Both the position numbers and the translations under genes were made by a program. The notes beneath the pieces are model-generated. The model did not search any database and was not told where the DNA came from. It worked only from the letters and a program-made list of their open reading frames with translations. Shown in pieces: positions 51,720 to 60,951 of a stretch of DNA of 64,000 nucleotides (positions are counted from its first letter, which is position 1; each line of letters starts with the position of its first letter). Source of the stretch: Melioribacter sp. (GTDB taxonomy: Bacteria > Bacteroidota > Ignavibacteria > Ignavibacteriales > Melioribacteraceae); contig DYHW01000002.1 of assembly GCA_020723965.1 (NCBI GenBank), forward strand, positions 248,001 through 312,000, given 5' to 3'.

Positions 51720-52790
51720 ATGAAAATATTAGTATTAACAAGATATAGTTCACTTGGGGCAAGCAGCCGGTACAGGTTTTATCAATACATCCCTTACTTT
51801 CAAGATCAGGGCGCAGAAATTACAATACAACCATTACTTGGTAATAATTATATAAATCATCTTTATAAAAAAACACAATTACCATTTGTTGAAATAATTA
51901 AAAAATATTTAGAAAGAATAATTATTCTCTTGAAGAAAAATAAATATGATATTATCTGGCTTCAACAAGAAGCATTTCCATGGCTTCCGGCTTGGTTTGA
52001 AAGAGCTTTTACAAAATCTAAAATTCCATTGATTGTTGATTATGACGATGCTTTCTTTCACAGATACGATCAACACAGGTCAAATGCTGTTAAATTTTTT
52101 CTCAAAGATAAAATTGACAAAGTGATGAACGGCGCCGATCTGGTTGTGGCTGGCAATCAGTATCTTTCCGACCGTGCAATAAAAAATAAAACCAAAAAAG
52201 TTATTATTTTGCCAACCGTAGTTGATATCGATCGTTATTCAACAAAATCTTTTACCGATAATAAATTTTTTACCATTGGTTGGATTGGATCGCCTTCAAC
52301 TGCAAAATATGTTTCTGTTATTCATAACGCTTTGAGAGAGATTTATAAACAAGGCGATGTAAGAGTTGTTTTAGTTGGTTCCGGATTTCTGAAAATAGAA
52401 AATCTACCGCTTGAAATAAAAGAATGGAACGAAACAACTGAAGTGAAAGATATTCAAAGTTTTGATGTAGGCATTATGCCTTTGACCGATAGTTTATGGG
52501 AAAGAGGGAAATGCGGTTTTAAGATAATTCAATATATGGCGTGCGGAAAACCTGTAATTGCTTCTCCAGTTGGCGTGAATGTCGAAATTATTCAGCATAG
52601 TGTAAACGGATTCTTGGCTAACAATAGTGAAGAATGGATAAAATATTTAACGATACTAAAAAGCGATATAAACCTTAGAATGAAGATGGGCGCTGCCGGT
52701 CGAAAATTGGCAGAAGATAAATATTCATTACAATTAACCGCACCAAAATTATTTGAGCTGTTCCAAAATATTCTGCAAGAGAAAACGTGA
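51720..52790 (+). CDS. Family 4-type glycosyltransferase
   Basis: The 356-residue GT-B protein starts MKILVLTRYSSLGASSRYRFY, has IVDYDDAFFHRYDQHRS in the first domain, and FTIGWIGSPSTAKYV and FKIIQYMACGKPVIASPVG with the ENGFLA-like VNGFLANNSEEW in the second; the E of the usual EGFG motif is replaced by GKCGFKII. It belongs to the GT4-like group used in surface polysaccharide assembly. It overlaps the next glycosyltransferase gene by 4 bases, so the two are co-translated. Confidence 0.85.
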   Translation: MKILVLTRYSSLGASSRYRFYQYIPYFQDQGAEITIQPLLGNNYINHLYKKTQLPFVEIIKKYLERIIILLKKNKYDIIWLQQEAFPWLPAWFERAFTKSKIPLIVDYDDAFFHRYDQHRSNAVKFFLKDKIDKVMNGADLVVAGNQYLSDRAIKNKTKKVIILPTVVDIDRYSTKSFTDNKFFTIGWIGSPSTAKYVSVIHNALREIYKQGDVRVVLVGSGFLKIENLPLEIKEWNETTEVKDIQSFDVGIMPLTDSLWERGKCGFKIIQYMACGKPVIASPVGVNVEIIQHSVNGFLANNSEEWIKYLTILKSDINLRMKMGAAGRKLAEDKYSLQLTAPKLFELFQNILQEKT

Positions 52791-53959
52791 ATAATAAAAA
52801 AACAAAAAAAGTTTTAAATGTAATTACTCTGTTTAGCATTGGCGGCGCAACAGAAACAGTTGTTTCGATGACCCATGGATTACTTCAAAAAGGTTATGAA
52901 GTTCATATTGCAACTGGTCCAAATATACCTGCAGAAGGAAGTATGTATGAAACAACCGAAAAGCTAAATATTCCTGTTTATACTTTTCCCCATTTAAAAC
53001 GCGCAATAACTCCTTTTGATGATTTGTTTATAATTTTCCAGTTAGCCCGCTTTATTAAAAAAAATAAGTATGATATTGTTCATACACACAGTTCTAAAGC
53101 GGGGGTTGTAGGAAGAATAGCCGCATGGATAGCGGGAACTCAAGCGCGCATACATACTATTCACGGACTGCCTTTTCATCATTATCAGAACTGGTTTATT
53201 CGAAATTTTTTTAAATTGATTGAAAAGTTTAGCGCATTAACATGCCACAAGTTAGTGGCGGTAACACATACTATAGTTGATGTTATGTCTAAGAACAATC
53301 TTGCTGCGCCAGGTAAATTTGTTGTTATCAGAAGCGGTTTCAATATTGAAAAGTATTTGAACTTCCAAGGGGACGGAATTGAAATTAGAAAACGGTTCGA
53401 CCTAAATGAGAATGATATCATAATAGGAAAAGTAGCGCGCATCTCTATTCTTAAAGGGCATAATTATTTATTGTCTGCGTTTGAATTAGTTAGCAAAAAA
53501 ATTCCTAACGCTAAGTTATTGCTAGTGGGAAATGGTGAATTTGAGAATGAATTAAAAACTGTCATTTCAAAAATGAATTTGAATGATAAAGTTATTTTCA
53601 CAGGACTCATTCCCCCCGATGAAATACCATCGGTAATTTCCATTATGGATATTTTAGCGCATACTTCTTTACTTGAAGGTCTTGCCAGAGTTTTACCACA
53701 GGCAATTATGATGGGCAAACCAGTAATCTCTTTTGACCTTGACGGCGCTCATGAAGTAATTAAAGACGGAGTTAATGGCTATTTGATTGAGCCGGAAAAC
53801 ATTGAAACTCTTGCAGATAGAATTATCGATTTGGCAAGTAATTCTTCAAAAGCAAAAAAATTTGGCAAAGCAGGCAGAGAATTTCTTAAAGATGAATTCA
53901 GTAATGAAAAAATGGTAGAACAGATTCATAATTTGTATACAAAGTTGTTGTCAACCTAA
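52787..53959 (+). CDS. Family 4 glycosyltransferase
   Basis: A GT-B enzyme of 390 residues starting with GTG. FSIGGATETVVSMTHGLLQKGYEVH is the N-terminal nucleotide-proximal loop, VHTHSSKAGVVGRIAAWIAG follows, and the second domain has GKVARISILKGHNYLL, LLLVGNGEFENEL, VIFTGLIPPDEIP and the donor site HTSLLEGLARVLPQAIMMGKPVI with a clear E-x7-E arrangement. It probably adds a hexose or N-acetylhexosamine to the lipid-linked unit. It lies directly before the second flippase gene. Confidence 0.9.
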   Translation: MNNKKTKKVLNVITLFSIGGATETVVSMTHGLLQKGYEVHIATGPNIPAEGSMYETTEKLNIPVYTFPHLKRAITPFDDLFIIFQLARFIKKNKYDIVHTHSSKAGVVGRIAAWIAGTQARIHTIHGLPFHHYQNWFIRNFFKLIEKFSALTCHKLVAVTHTIVDVMSKNNLAAPGKFVVIRSGFNIEKYLNFQGDGIEIRKRFDLNENDIIIGKVARISILKGHNYLLSAFELVSKKIPNAKLLLVGNGEFENELKTVISKMNLNDKVIFTGLIPPDEIPSVISIMDILAHTSLLEGLARVLPQAIMMGKPVISFDLDGAHEVIKDGVNGYLIEPENIETLADRIIDLASNSSKAKKFGKAGREFLKDEFSNEKMVEQIHNLYTKLLST

Positions 53960-54004
53960 ATCGTATGTTTTTCATTCCGACAGACCATAAATAATTAGAG
54001 CATA

Positions 54005-55486
54005 ATAATCGAAAAAGTAACTAAAAATGTTTTCTCGCTTTCAATAGGACAAGCAACGGCATTTGTTTTAAACGTTGCAGCTATTGTTCTTGCCGCGCGG
54101 TTTCTTGGAGTTGATAGTTTTGGTTACTTCAGCAGTTTACTTGCTGTTATTAGTATTGTCTCAAAAATTGCCGATTTTGGAATTGAGCCGATCGTTTTTC
54201 GGGAGTTTTCAAAGGACCCAAATAATTACAAACTTTTCAGCACCGGACTTTCTCTGCGATTTTTACTTTTTATTTTTCTTCTTGTTGCGTTCAATATTGC
54301 CGCTCCATTTCTCAATTATTCGGGAAGAGAAATTTTACTTACAAATATTCTTTTTGCCACAATTATTTTTTCTGCAAAGATGGTTGTTGTGCGCGAGCTT
54401 CTGGCAACTCCATTCAAAGCGAATTTAAAGATGCATTACCCAATGACACTTGCAGTGCTAGATAATTTTGTTTTATTTATTATGATTTTGCTGATCCCAA
54501 TGATGCATGATGCGGTTCTTTATTTTGTGATCGCTTACGCAATTTCAAATTTACCCGGGTTTGTTCTTTTGTTTTATTTTCTTTTCAAAAAGTTCGGATA
54601 CAAATTCAAGTTCACTCTTAAACGCAGCTTGTGGCTTCTAAAAGAATCGCTTCCTCTTTTTGGCTTTGTGATTCTAACGACAATCTTTCTGCAGATCGAT
54701 GTTGTGATACTTAAACTTTTCAAAGGGAATTATGATGTTGGAATCTACTCTGCCGGCGCACGCTTAACGATGCCGTTAAGCATTATTCCAGGCGCTATTG
54801 TTACAACTGTCTTCCCAATACTCGTGCAAAGGTTGTCTGATAAAGAAAGCACAGAATTCATTACAAATCTTGTTATCAAGCTCCTCTTCTTTATCTCTTT
54901 TGTTCTTGCGGCGGTTTTTAGTTTTGAATCGCGTGAAATTGTTACTTTAATTTTTGGAAAGGAATACGCATCAAGCGCGCTATCTGCATCTATACTTTAT
55001 TGGTGCCAAATTTTTCTCTTTTTTAATTTTTATTCTCTTTCTGTTCTTATTGCCAGCAACAAACAACACTACAATTTTATTTACAGCGCAATTCAAGTTG
55101 TGGTGAATGTTGCGCTTAACTTTTTACTTATTCCATCATATTCGTATGCTGGGGCTGCTAATGCAAAGTTAATTGCAAGCTTTGCTTCTTTTCTTTTCAT
55201 ATTATATGCATTAAATAAATTCGGTTTCAGACCTTCGATTGGCAGATACAAAATTTTAGTTTGGTCGCTGTTGCTTGCAATTATTCTATTTGGTTTATCT
55301 TATTTCCCCTTATTACTCTATTTGATTATTTCCGGCGCGGTAATTTTTCTTCTTACTCTTATTTTAAAAGTATTTAGCGACGAAGAGCTGATAGTATTTT
55401 TTCGGTTGGTTAACCAAGAAGAACTTGGCAGAAAAATAATTTCAAAATGCTCATTCATTAGAAATTTAAAGAAAGGGAAACACTAA
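54005..55486 (+). CDS. Second polysaccharide flippase (Wzx-like), apparent ATA start
   Basis: From the ATG at 54380 only 368 residues would be made, but the same frame is open from the stop at 53996-53998 and encodes 125 more residues that are clearly the flippase N-terminus: IEKVTKNVFSLSIGQATAFV, AARFLGVDSFGYFSSLLAVIS and KIADFGIEPIVFREFS. No ATG, GTG or TTG exists in this part, and ATA at 54005 stands exactly where family members have Met (M-I-E-K-V). The rest holds FLQIDVVILKLFKGNYDVGIYSAG, as in other flippases. The gene either starts with AUA, has lost its start codon, or has a sequence error. Confidence 0.75.
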   Translation: MIEKVTKNVFSLSIGQATAFVLNVAAIVLAARFLGVDSFGYFSSLLAVISIVSKIADFGIEPIVFREFSKDPNNYKLFSTGLSLRFLLFIFLLVAFNIAAPFLNYSGREILLTNILFATIIFSAKMVVVRELLATPFKANLKMHYPMTLAVLDNFVLFIMILLIPMMHDAVLYFVIAYAISNLPGFVLLFYFLFKKFGYKFKFTLKRSLWLLKESLPLFGFVILTTIFLQIDVVILKLFKGNYDVGIYSAGARLTMPLSIIPGAIVTTVFPILVQRLSDKESTEFITNLVIKLLFFISFVLAAVFSFESREIVTLIFGKEYASSALSASILYWCQIFLFFNFYSLSVLIASNKQHYNFIYSAIQVVVNVALNFLLIPSYSYAGAANAKLIASFASFLFILYALNKFGFRPSIGRYKILVWSLLLAIILFGLSYFPLLLYLIISGAVIFLLTLILKVFSDEELIVFFRLVNQEELGRKIISKCSFIRNLKKGKH

Positions 55487-55561
55487 AAATATTTCTTCTA
55501 AAACTTCAACGCTGATGAATTGTTGTACCTAAATGAAAGTTTAAAGAAAACCGTAATAGAG

Positions 55562-56389
55562 CTATTCTTTTCTTTTTAGAAATCCAAATTCTACGGCGGC
55601 TTCACAAAATTTTTCAAAATTACTGTCGCTAACTTCTTGACCTTCATCAAGCGGCTCAAGCTGGTAAAACCACACGCCTCTAAATCCTAATTCCTTAGCT
55701 GCTTTGAACAGGGTTCGGTACTCATTGGAATCCTCGTGCGCGGCAATCCAGACAAAAGAAAATTTTTCGCCTAAATAATTCTGCCAATTCTTCCACGTCT
55801 CAATTTGGTCTAAGCCAAGTTTTTCTTTCCTTCCGTAGCCGCTGTACATTATCTCATCAACAAAGTTTAATACTCTCACTGCTTTACGTTCATCTAGTTC
55901 GCTTACATAGAATTTAGCGCTCGGATAAAAACCTTCGTCCGCTAAAAAGATCAAGAAATTTAAGAAGCCGATATATGAATGTTTTCTGCTGATCGGTTCA
56001 TCAAAATAATATGCGCCAACTTTTCCGCTATTAAGAATATTTTTTTTGAGCCATTCCTCCCGTTCTATTAAATCTGGCAAATAAATCTGCTTAACTATTT
56101 TTTCAGGATCAAAACCGGCTTGTTTTGCCAGTTCGATCTCTTTCTCATCATAAATTGCAGCAATAAGAAGATGATGAAAGCCCCAACGCTCTTTTAGTTC
56201 AGTCAACCGTGCCAAAGATTTTAAGCGGTTATTATGAGGCCAGACTCCAATAATTTTTCCTTCAATAGGTTCGTAAAATAAATTGATTTGAGCAGATAAA
56301 ATATTTTGAAAAAAAAGCATAATGATAAGAAAAAATAAAGCCTGCTGGGAAATTTCTTTTATTTGTTTCACTTTACACTTGCTGTTCAT
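55562..56389 (-). CDS. Secreted protein of unknown function, possible TIM-barrel fold
   Basis: A signal peptide (QALFFLIIMLFFQNILSAQ) is followed by about 240 residues. Alternation of strands and helices such as GKIIGVWPHNNRLKSLARLT, WGFHHLLIAAIYDEKEIELAKQAGF, KVGAYYFDEPISR, RVLNFVDEIMYSGYG, KFSFVWIAAHEDS and GFRGVWFYQLEPLDEG suggests a glycosidase-like beta/alpha barrel, with the acidic YYFDEP and YQLEP at strand ends. No family is recognised. It is the only intact minus-strand gene in the polysaccharide region, so it may act on the exported polymer. A GTG at 56428 is an alternative start. Confidence 0.65.
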   Translation of the reverse strand: MNSKCKVKQIKEISQQALFFLIIMLFFQNILSAQINLFYEPIEGKIIGVWPHNNRLKSLARLTELKERWGFHHLLIAAIYDEKEIELAKQAGFDPEKIVKQIYLPDLIEREEWLKKNILNSGKVGAYYFDEPISRKHSYIGFLNFLIFLADEGFYPSAKFYVSELDERKAVRVLNFVDEIMYSGYGRKEKLGLDQIETWKNWQNYLGEKFSFVWIAAHEDSNEYRTLFKAAKELGFRGVWFYQLEPLDEGQEVSDSNFEKFCEAAVEFGFLKRKE

Positions 56390-56530
56390 TATGACCCAAA
56401 CAAATTTCTTAAAAAATTGTATTATCACACAGCTTCAAAAAGGAAATTCTTTTTAAAAATTTTTTAAACCCATTATGTTACTGTTAAAGTAATAAAAAGT
56501 ATATTTGCCATCAAAAATGAAAAGAAAAGA

Positions 56531-57472
56531 ATGATTGATGTATCGGTCGTAATTGTAAACTATAACGGCTATCAATTGTTGGAAGACTGCATTTCGACTC
56601 TTCAAAAATATACTACAGGCGTAAATTACGAAGTAATTGTTGTTGATAACGGCTCATCGTTTGAAGACGTAAAATCCGTTATTTCAAAATTCTCAGGCAT
56701 AAAAGTAATTGAACAAAAAGAGAATAAAGGTTTTTCATTTGCAAACAATGTTGGAATAAAAGCCGCTGTGGGGAAAAACTTTCTTTTGCTGAACAATGAT
56801 ATTGTTTTTATTGAAGATTCGATCTCGAAGGTTTTCGAATTCTCTAAAAGTATTGGAGATACGGCAATTATCGGTTGCAAGCTGCTTAATAAAGATTTGA
56901 GTCATCAAATCTCTGTTGTAGATTTCGATACTGTCTCAAATTTATTCGGCGAGAATTTTTTTCTTTACCTTCTTTTTCCCAAAAGTAAGATATTCAGCAA
57001 ATTTCATTTGAATGATTATTCGGCAGATGCCCCTTTGGAAGTTGATGCGGTTAAGGGTGCATTTTTTTTAATACCGAGAAAAGTTTATGAAAAAGTTGGA
57101 CTGTTAGATGAACGTTTTTTTTTCTATTACGAGGAAACTGAATATTGTTATCGTTACAAAAAGTTAGGCGGCAAAGTAATCTATTATCCTAATTCAAAGA
57201 TAGTACATCTAGGTGGTTCGAGCACCGAAAGCAATTTCTGGTTCAAGTTCAAAAATCAACATACAGCAAAGGTTCAATATTTTCAAAAGCACTTTAGCGG
57301 ATTAAAATTTATTACTGCGCTTATAATTCATTATTTGGGTTTGTTGCTGAGAGTGCCGCTTTATTTTATCTTAGGAACAGCAAAGATGAACAGAAAATTG
57401 ATTACAAAATCATGGTGTTATTTCAAAACATTGTTTCTTTATCCTTCAAATTTATTTAAGGAATCGTTTTGA
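56531..57472 (+). CDS. Family 2 glycosyltransferase
   Basis: The 313-residue enzyme shows DVSVVIVNYNGYQLLEDCI, VIVVDNGSSFEDV, NKGFSFANNVGIKAA, LLLNNDIVFIE and the later VDAVKGAFFLIPRKVYEKVG with LDERFFFYYEETEYCYRYK and HLGGSSTES. It is of the same rhamnosyltransferase-like type as the gene at 50757. An amphipathic or membrane segment (FITALIIHYLGLLLRVPLYFI) is near the C-terminus. It overlaps wecB by 4 bases. Confidence 0.88.
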   Translation: MIDVSVVIVNYNGYQLLEDCISTLQKYTTGVNYEVIVVDNGSSFEDVKSVISKFSGIKVIEQKENKGFSFANNVGIKAAVGKNFLLLNNDIVFIEDSISKVFEFSKSIGDTAIIGCKLLNKDLSHQISVVDFDTVSNLFGENFFLYLLFPKSKIFSKFHLNDYSADAPLEVDAVKGAFFLIPRKVYEKVGLLDERFFFYYEETEYCYRYKKLGGKVIYYPNSKIVHLGGSSTESNFWFKFKNQHTAKVQYFQKHFSGLKFITALIIHYLGLLLRVPLYFILGTAKMNRKLITKSWCYFKTLFLYPSNLFKESF

Positions 57473-58608
57473 AAAAGATATTGATAGTTTTAGGCACTCG
57501 TCCAGAAGCAATTAAACTTGCGCCTGTAATTAAAAAATTAAAAGAAGAGAAAAAGTTTAAAACAATCGTTTGCTCTACTGGTCAACACCGTGAAATGTTA
57601 AAGCAGGTAACGGATATTTTTGATATTAAGATAGATGACGATCTTGATCTTATGAAACCTAACCAGACATTATTCGATATTACTGCGAATTCTGTAATCA
57701 ATTTAAAATCAACAATAGACCGCTATGAGCCTGATCTTCTGATGGTTCAAGGCGATACTACCACGGCATTTATTTCTGCTCTTGCTGCATTCTATGAAAA
57801 AATAAAAATAGCGCACGTTGAAGCCGGTTTGAGAAGTTACGATCTCTTTCATCCTTATCCGGAAGAGGCAAACAGACGTTTTATTTCAGTTATAGCCGAT
57901 CTTAATTTCGCGCCAACAGAAAGTTCAAAAAAAAATTTATTGTGCGAAGGATTTGACCCATCAAAAATATTTCTTACAGGTAACACTGTGATTGATGCAC
58001 TTTTGCAAATAAAAGAAAAGATCGATGAAAAAACTTTTGCCGATCAAATAGAAAAAAACATTAAGCATAAATTTGGCTCAGAAATATTTAACAAAAAATT
58101 TATTCTGATCACTCTTCACCGCCGTGAAAAATTTGGCGAAGAAATTAAAGAACTGCTTGTTACATTAAGGCAATTGGCTGAAAGATACAGCGATTACAAT
58201 TTTATTTATCCTGTGCATCTTAATCCGAATGTTGCAGAACCTGTAAAAGAAATTTTAAGCGTTACAAAAAATTTTATTCTTACCGAACCGATGGACTACC
58301 TGAATTTTTTATTCATGATGAGCCGCTGCCATTTTATAATGAGCGATAGCGGCGGTATCCAAGAAGAATGTTTTGTATTTAGCAAACCGATTATTGTACT
58401 GCGCACAGTTACAGAAAGAAATGAAGCCGTTAAAGCAGGGTATGCTTTTCTTACAGGCAGCAACAGTGAAAAAATTAAATATCATTTTGAAATGGTCGAT
58501 TCCAAACTGAAAGATGGACACAATTTTTTCCTTAATGAAAATCCTTTTGGTGATGGGAAAGCATCAGAGCGAATAGTTGACTACCTTAAACAAAAATTGT
58601 TGCAATAA
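57469..58608 (+). CDS. wecB: UDP-N-acetylglucosamine 2-epimerase (non-hydrolysing)
   Basis: The enzyme interconverts UDP-GlcNAc and UDP-ManNAc, giving ManNAc or its derivatives for the polysaccharide. ILIVLGTRPEAIKLAPVIKKL, CSTGQHREML, VQGDTTTAF, HVEAGLRSYD, PEEANRRF and SDSGGIQEE are the family signatures, and 379 residues is the normal length. The TTG start overlaps the stop of the preceding gene. WecC, the ManNAc dehydrogenase, is not present in the window. Confidence 0.95.
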   Translation: MKKILIVLGTRPEAIKLAPVIKKLKEEKKFKTIVCSTGQHREMLKQVTDIFDIKIDDDLDLMKPNQTLFDITANSVINLKSTIDRYEPDLLMVQGDTTTAFISALAAFYEKIKIAHVEAGLRSYDLFHPYPEEANRRFISVIADLNFAPTESSKKNLLCEGFDPSKIFLTGNTVIDALLQIKEKIDEKTFADQIEKNIKHKFGSEIFNKKFILITLHRREKFGEEIKELLVTLRQLAERYSDYNFIYPVHLNPNVAEPVKEILSVTKNFILTEPMDYLNFLFMMSRCHFIMSDSGGIQEECFVFSKPIIVLRTVTERNEAVKAGYAFLTGSNSEKIKYHFEMVDSKLKDGHNFFLNENPFGDGKASERIVDYLKQKLLQ

Positions 58609-58619
58609 ACAAGATAAAT

Positions 58620-59786
58620 ATGATTTCTAACCGAGACATAATAATTTTTAACGATGATTGGGGTAGGTTCCCCTCAACACTTCAACATGTTGCCCGCGTT
58701 TTGTTAAATAATAAAAACAGAGTATTCTGGATTGGCTCGTTAGGATTGAGAAGACCTAAAATTAACTATTCAGATTTTTTGCGCGCGCTTCAAAAAATTT
58801 CTAAAGTATTTTTAGAAAGAAAAACCGAAAGCAAAACAAATGAAATTGCGCCTATTCAAATTGATCCGTTAGTGATTCCTCTTCATGATATCAAGATAAT
58901 TCGTTGTCTAAATACTTTTACTATCAGCCGGAAAATTAAAAAAGTTTTAAAACGTTATAAAGCTAACAATCCAATTCTGATAACGTCGGCGCCTATTACT
59001 CATCAGCTTGTTGGCAGATTGAATGAAACTTGCTCAATATATTATTGCGTTGATGATTATTCTAAAATGGAAGACGCTTTCAGATCCTTAGCTGAGTTGG
59101 AAAAAAAACTTGTTGAAAAAGTTGACGGTGTCTTTGCAGTTTCTGACTATCTTTTTCTCTCAAGGAAACCCAAAAACAGCCGTTCTTATTTCGCTCCTCA
59201 AGGCGTAGATACTGATCATTTTACAAAAACAATGGATTTAGCCGATGAAGTAAAAAAAATAAATCGACCTGTAATTGGATTTTTCGGTTTAATAGCAGCA
59301 TGGGTCGACTTAGATTTAATTTATGATTGCGTAAATAAATATCCAGACTATACTTTTGTGTTGATCGGAAAAACAGACAGAGATTTAAGCCGCTTTTATA
59401 AGTGCAAAAATTTTCTTTATTTGGGGGCAGTTGAATATAAATATTTGCCGCGATACGCTTCGGCGTTTGATGCAGGATTAATACCGTTCGAATTGAAAGA
59501 GGTTACGCTCGCAGCAAATCCTTTGAAATTGCTCGAATATTTTTCTCTCGGTATTCCGGTCGTTTCTACAAATTTACCCGAAGCCAAGAAATTCAGCAGT
59601 TTAGCTTTTGTAGCTGGTAACAGGACTGAATTTATTTCGATGATCGAACTTGCAGTTAATGATAATAATGAGGAAAGCAACCGGAAGAGAATTGAGAAAG
59701 CAAAAGAGTATTCGTGGAACTCTATAACCGAAAAAATATTTGACATTGTCTTGAATATAGAATCAGAAAAACTGAGGCATAGTTAG
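58620..59786 (+). CDS. GT-B glycosyltransferase
   Basis: The protein has 388 residues and two Rossmann-like halves. The first starts DIIIFNDDWGRFPSTLQHVARVLL and contains YYCVDDYSKMEDAF, a segment common in TuaH-like glycosyltransferases; the second has PVIGFFGLIAAWVDLDLIYD, YTFVLIGKTD, FLYLGAVEYKYLPRYASAFDAGLIPFE and NPLKLLEYFSLGIPVVST, the donor-binding site with its glutamate. It likely adds one sugar to the unit. The membrane glycosyltransferase gene follows after 3 bases. Confidence 0.85.
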   Translation: MISNRDIIIFNDDWGRFPSTLQHVARVLLNNKNRVFWIGSLGLRRPKINYSDFLRALQKISKVFLERKTESKTNEIAPIQIDPLVIPLHDIKIIRCLNTFTISRKIKKVLKRYKANNPILITSAPITHQLVGRLNETCSIYYCVDDYSKMEDAFRSLAELEKKLVEKVDGVFAVSDYLFLSRKPKNSRSYFAPQGVDTDHFTKTMDLADEVKKINRPVIGFFGLIAAWVDLDLIYDCVNKYPDYTFVLIGKTDRDLSRFYKCKNFLYLGAVEYKYLPRYASAFDAGLIPFELKEVTLAANPLKLLEYFSLGIPVVSTNLPEAKKFSSLAFVAGNRTEFISMIELAVNDNNEESNRKRIEKAKEYSWNSITEKIFDIVLNIESEKLRHS

Positions 59787-59789
59787 CCG

Positions 59790-60950
59790 ATGATACTTTT
59801 GGAAATATTTTTTTTCATTTTGTGCTTTATTGTTATCAATATGGTTGCTATATACCCCATTGTTGTTTATTTGATAAATAGAAATAAAGCATTATGGAAA
59901 AGAACAGACAATTATCAGCCGAGCGTTTCTATTTTGTTTGCAGCCCGCAACGAAGAAAAAGTAATAGAAGAGAGAATTAAGAATCTCGCTTCCCAAAATT
60001 ACGATTTCAACAAGGTTGAAGTTTATGTCGGGTCTGATGCATCGGAAGATGCAACAAACGAAATTCTGCTTAGACTACAAAATGATTTTTCTTGGCTTAA
60101 AATTTTTATTTCTGATAGGCGGATAGGTAAAGCTGGAATTCTAAACGAGCTTATCGAAAAAGTAAATAACGATATTCTTCTCTTTACAGACGCAAATACA
60201 ATATTTGAGAAGGATGCTTTGAAAAATTTAGTGCAAGATTTTTATGATGAAAAAGTTGGAGGCGTTTGCGGTCGGCTGGTTTTAATTGATGATGAAAAAG
60301 TTCGCAGCCGGGGTGTTGAAGAATTGAATTATTGGCAGTACGAAACTTTTATAAAAAGAGGAGAGGGGAGAAACGGAATTCTTTTAGCGGCTAACGGCGG
60401 CATTTTTGCAATTAGAAAAAATCTTTACAAACAAATACCAACCGAAAAAGCTGTAACCGATGATCTTTTTATTTCTCTTTCTGTAATCGAACAAGGTTAT
60501 CGGTTCACATATTGCGAAGAAGCTGTTGCTTATGAAAACACCGGAAAAGATATCAAATCGGAATACAAACGAAAAGTCCGGTTCAGCGCTACAAATTTTC
60601 AAACGTTGGCAGACTTCAAAAATTTATTAACCGGTAAAAATAGACTTCTCGCTTATGCTTTTTTTTCGCATAAGGTTACAAGATGGTTTCTGCCAATGTT
60701 GTTGTTTCTAATTTTAATTCTTAGCGGACTTCTTGCCAAAGAGAACTCAATAATACTCGCAGCTTATATCTTACAACTTCTTTTTTATTTGTCGGCTTTT
60801 GGCGGGTTCTTGTTTTCACTTGTGCGGATACGAATTTCAGTTTTTTCTTTGCCCTACTTTTTTGTGATTTCTAATATTGCAGTTGCTGCCGGCTTTATTA
60901 GATTTTTGAAAAAGAAACATAGTGTAATCTGGGAATCAACCGAGAGATAG
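59790..60950 (+). CDS. Membrane family 2 glycosyltransferase
   Basis: The N-terminal helix (LEIFFFILCFIVINMVAIYPIVV) is followed by a GT-A domain with QPSVSILFAARNEEKVIEERI, VYVGSDASEDATNEIL, RIGKAGILNELI, LLFTDANTIFEKDAL and TDDLFISLSVIEQGYRF, then three helices at the C-terminus (about 290-375). Its layout is that of processive or cellulose-synthase-like GT2 proteins, though the QxxRW motif is replaced by KRKVRFSAT. It ends one base before the oxidase gene. Confidence 0.86.
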   Translation: MILLEIFFFILCFIVINMVAIYPIVVYLINRNKALWKRTDNYQPSVSILFAARNEEKVIEERIKNLASQNYDFNKVEVYVGSDASEDATNEILLRLQNDFSWLKIFISDRRIGKAGILNELIEKVNNDILLFTDANTIFEKDALKNLVQDFYDEKVGGVCGRLVLIDDEKVRSRGVEELNYWQYETFIKRGEGRNGILLAANGGIFAIRKNLYKQIPTEKAVTDDLFISLSVIEQGYRFTYCEEAVAYENTGKDIKSEYKRKVRFSATNFQTLADFKNLLTGKNRLLAYAFFSHKVTRWFLPMLLFLILILSGLLAKENSIILAAYILQLLFYLSAFGGFLFSLVRIRISVFSLPYFFVISNIAVAAGFIRFLKKKHSVIWESTER

Positions 60951-60951
60951 C

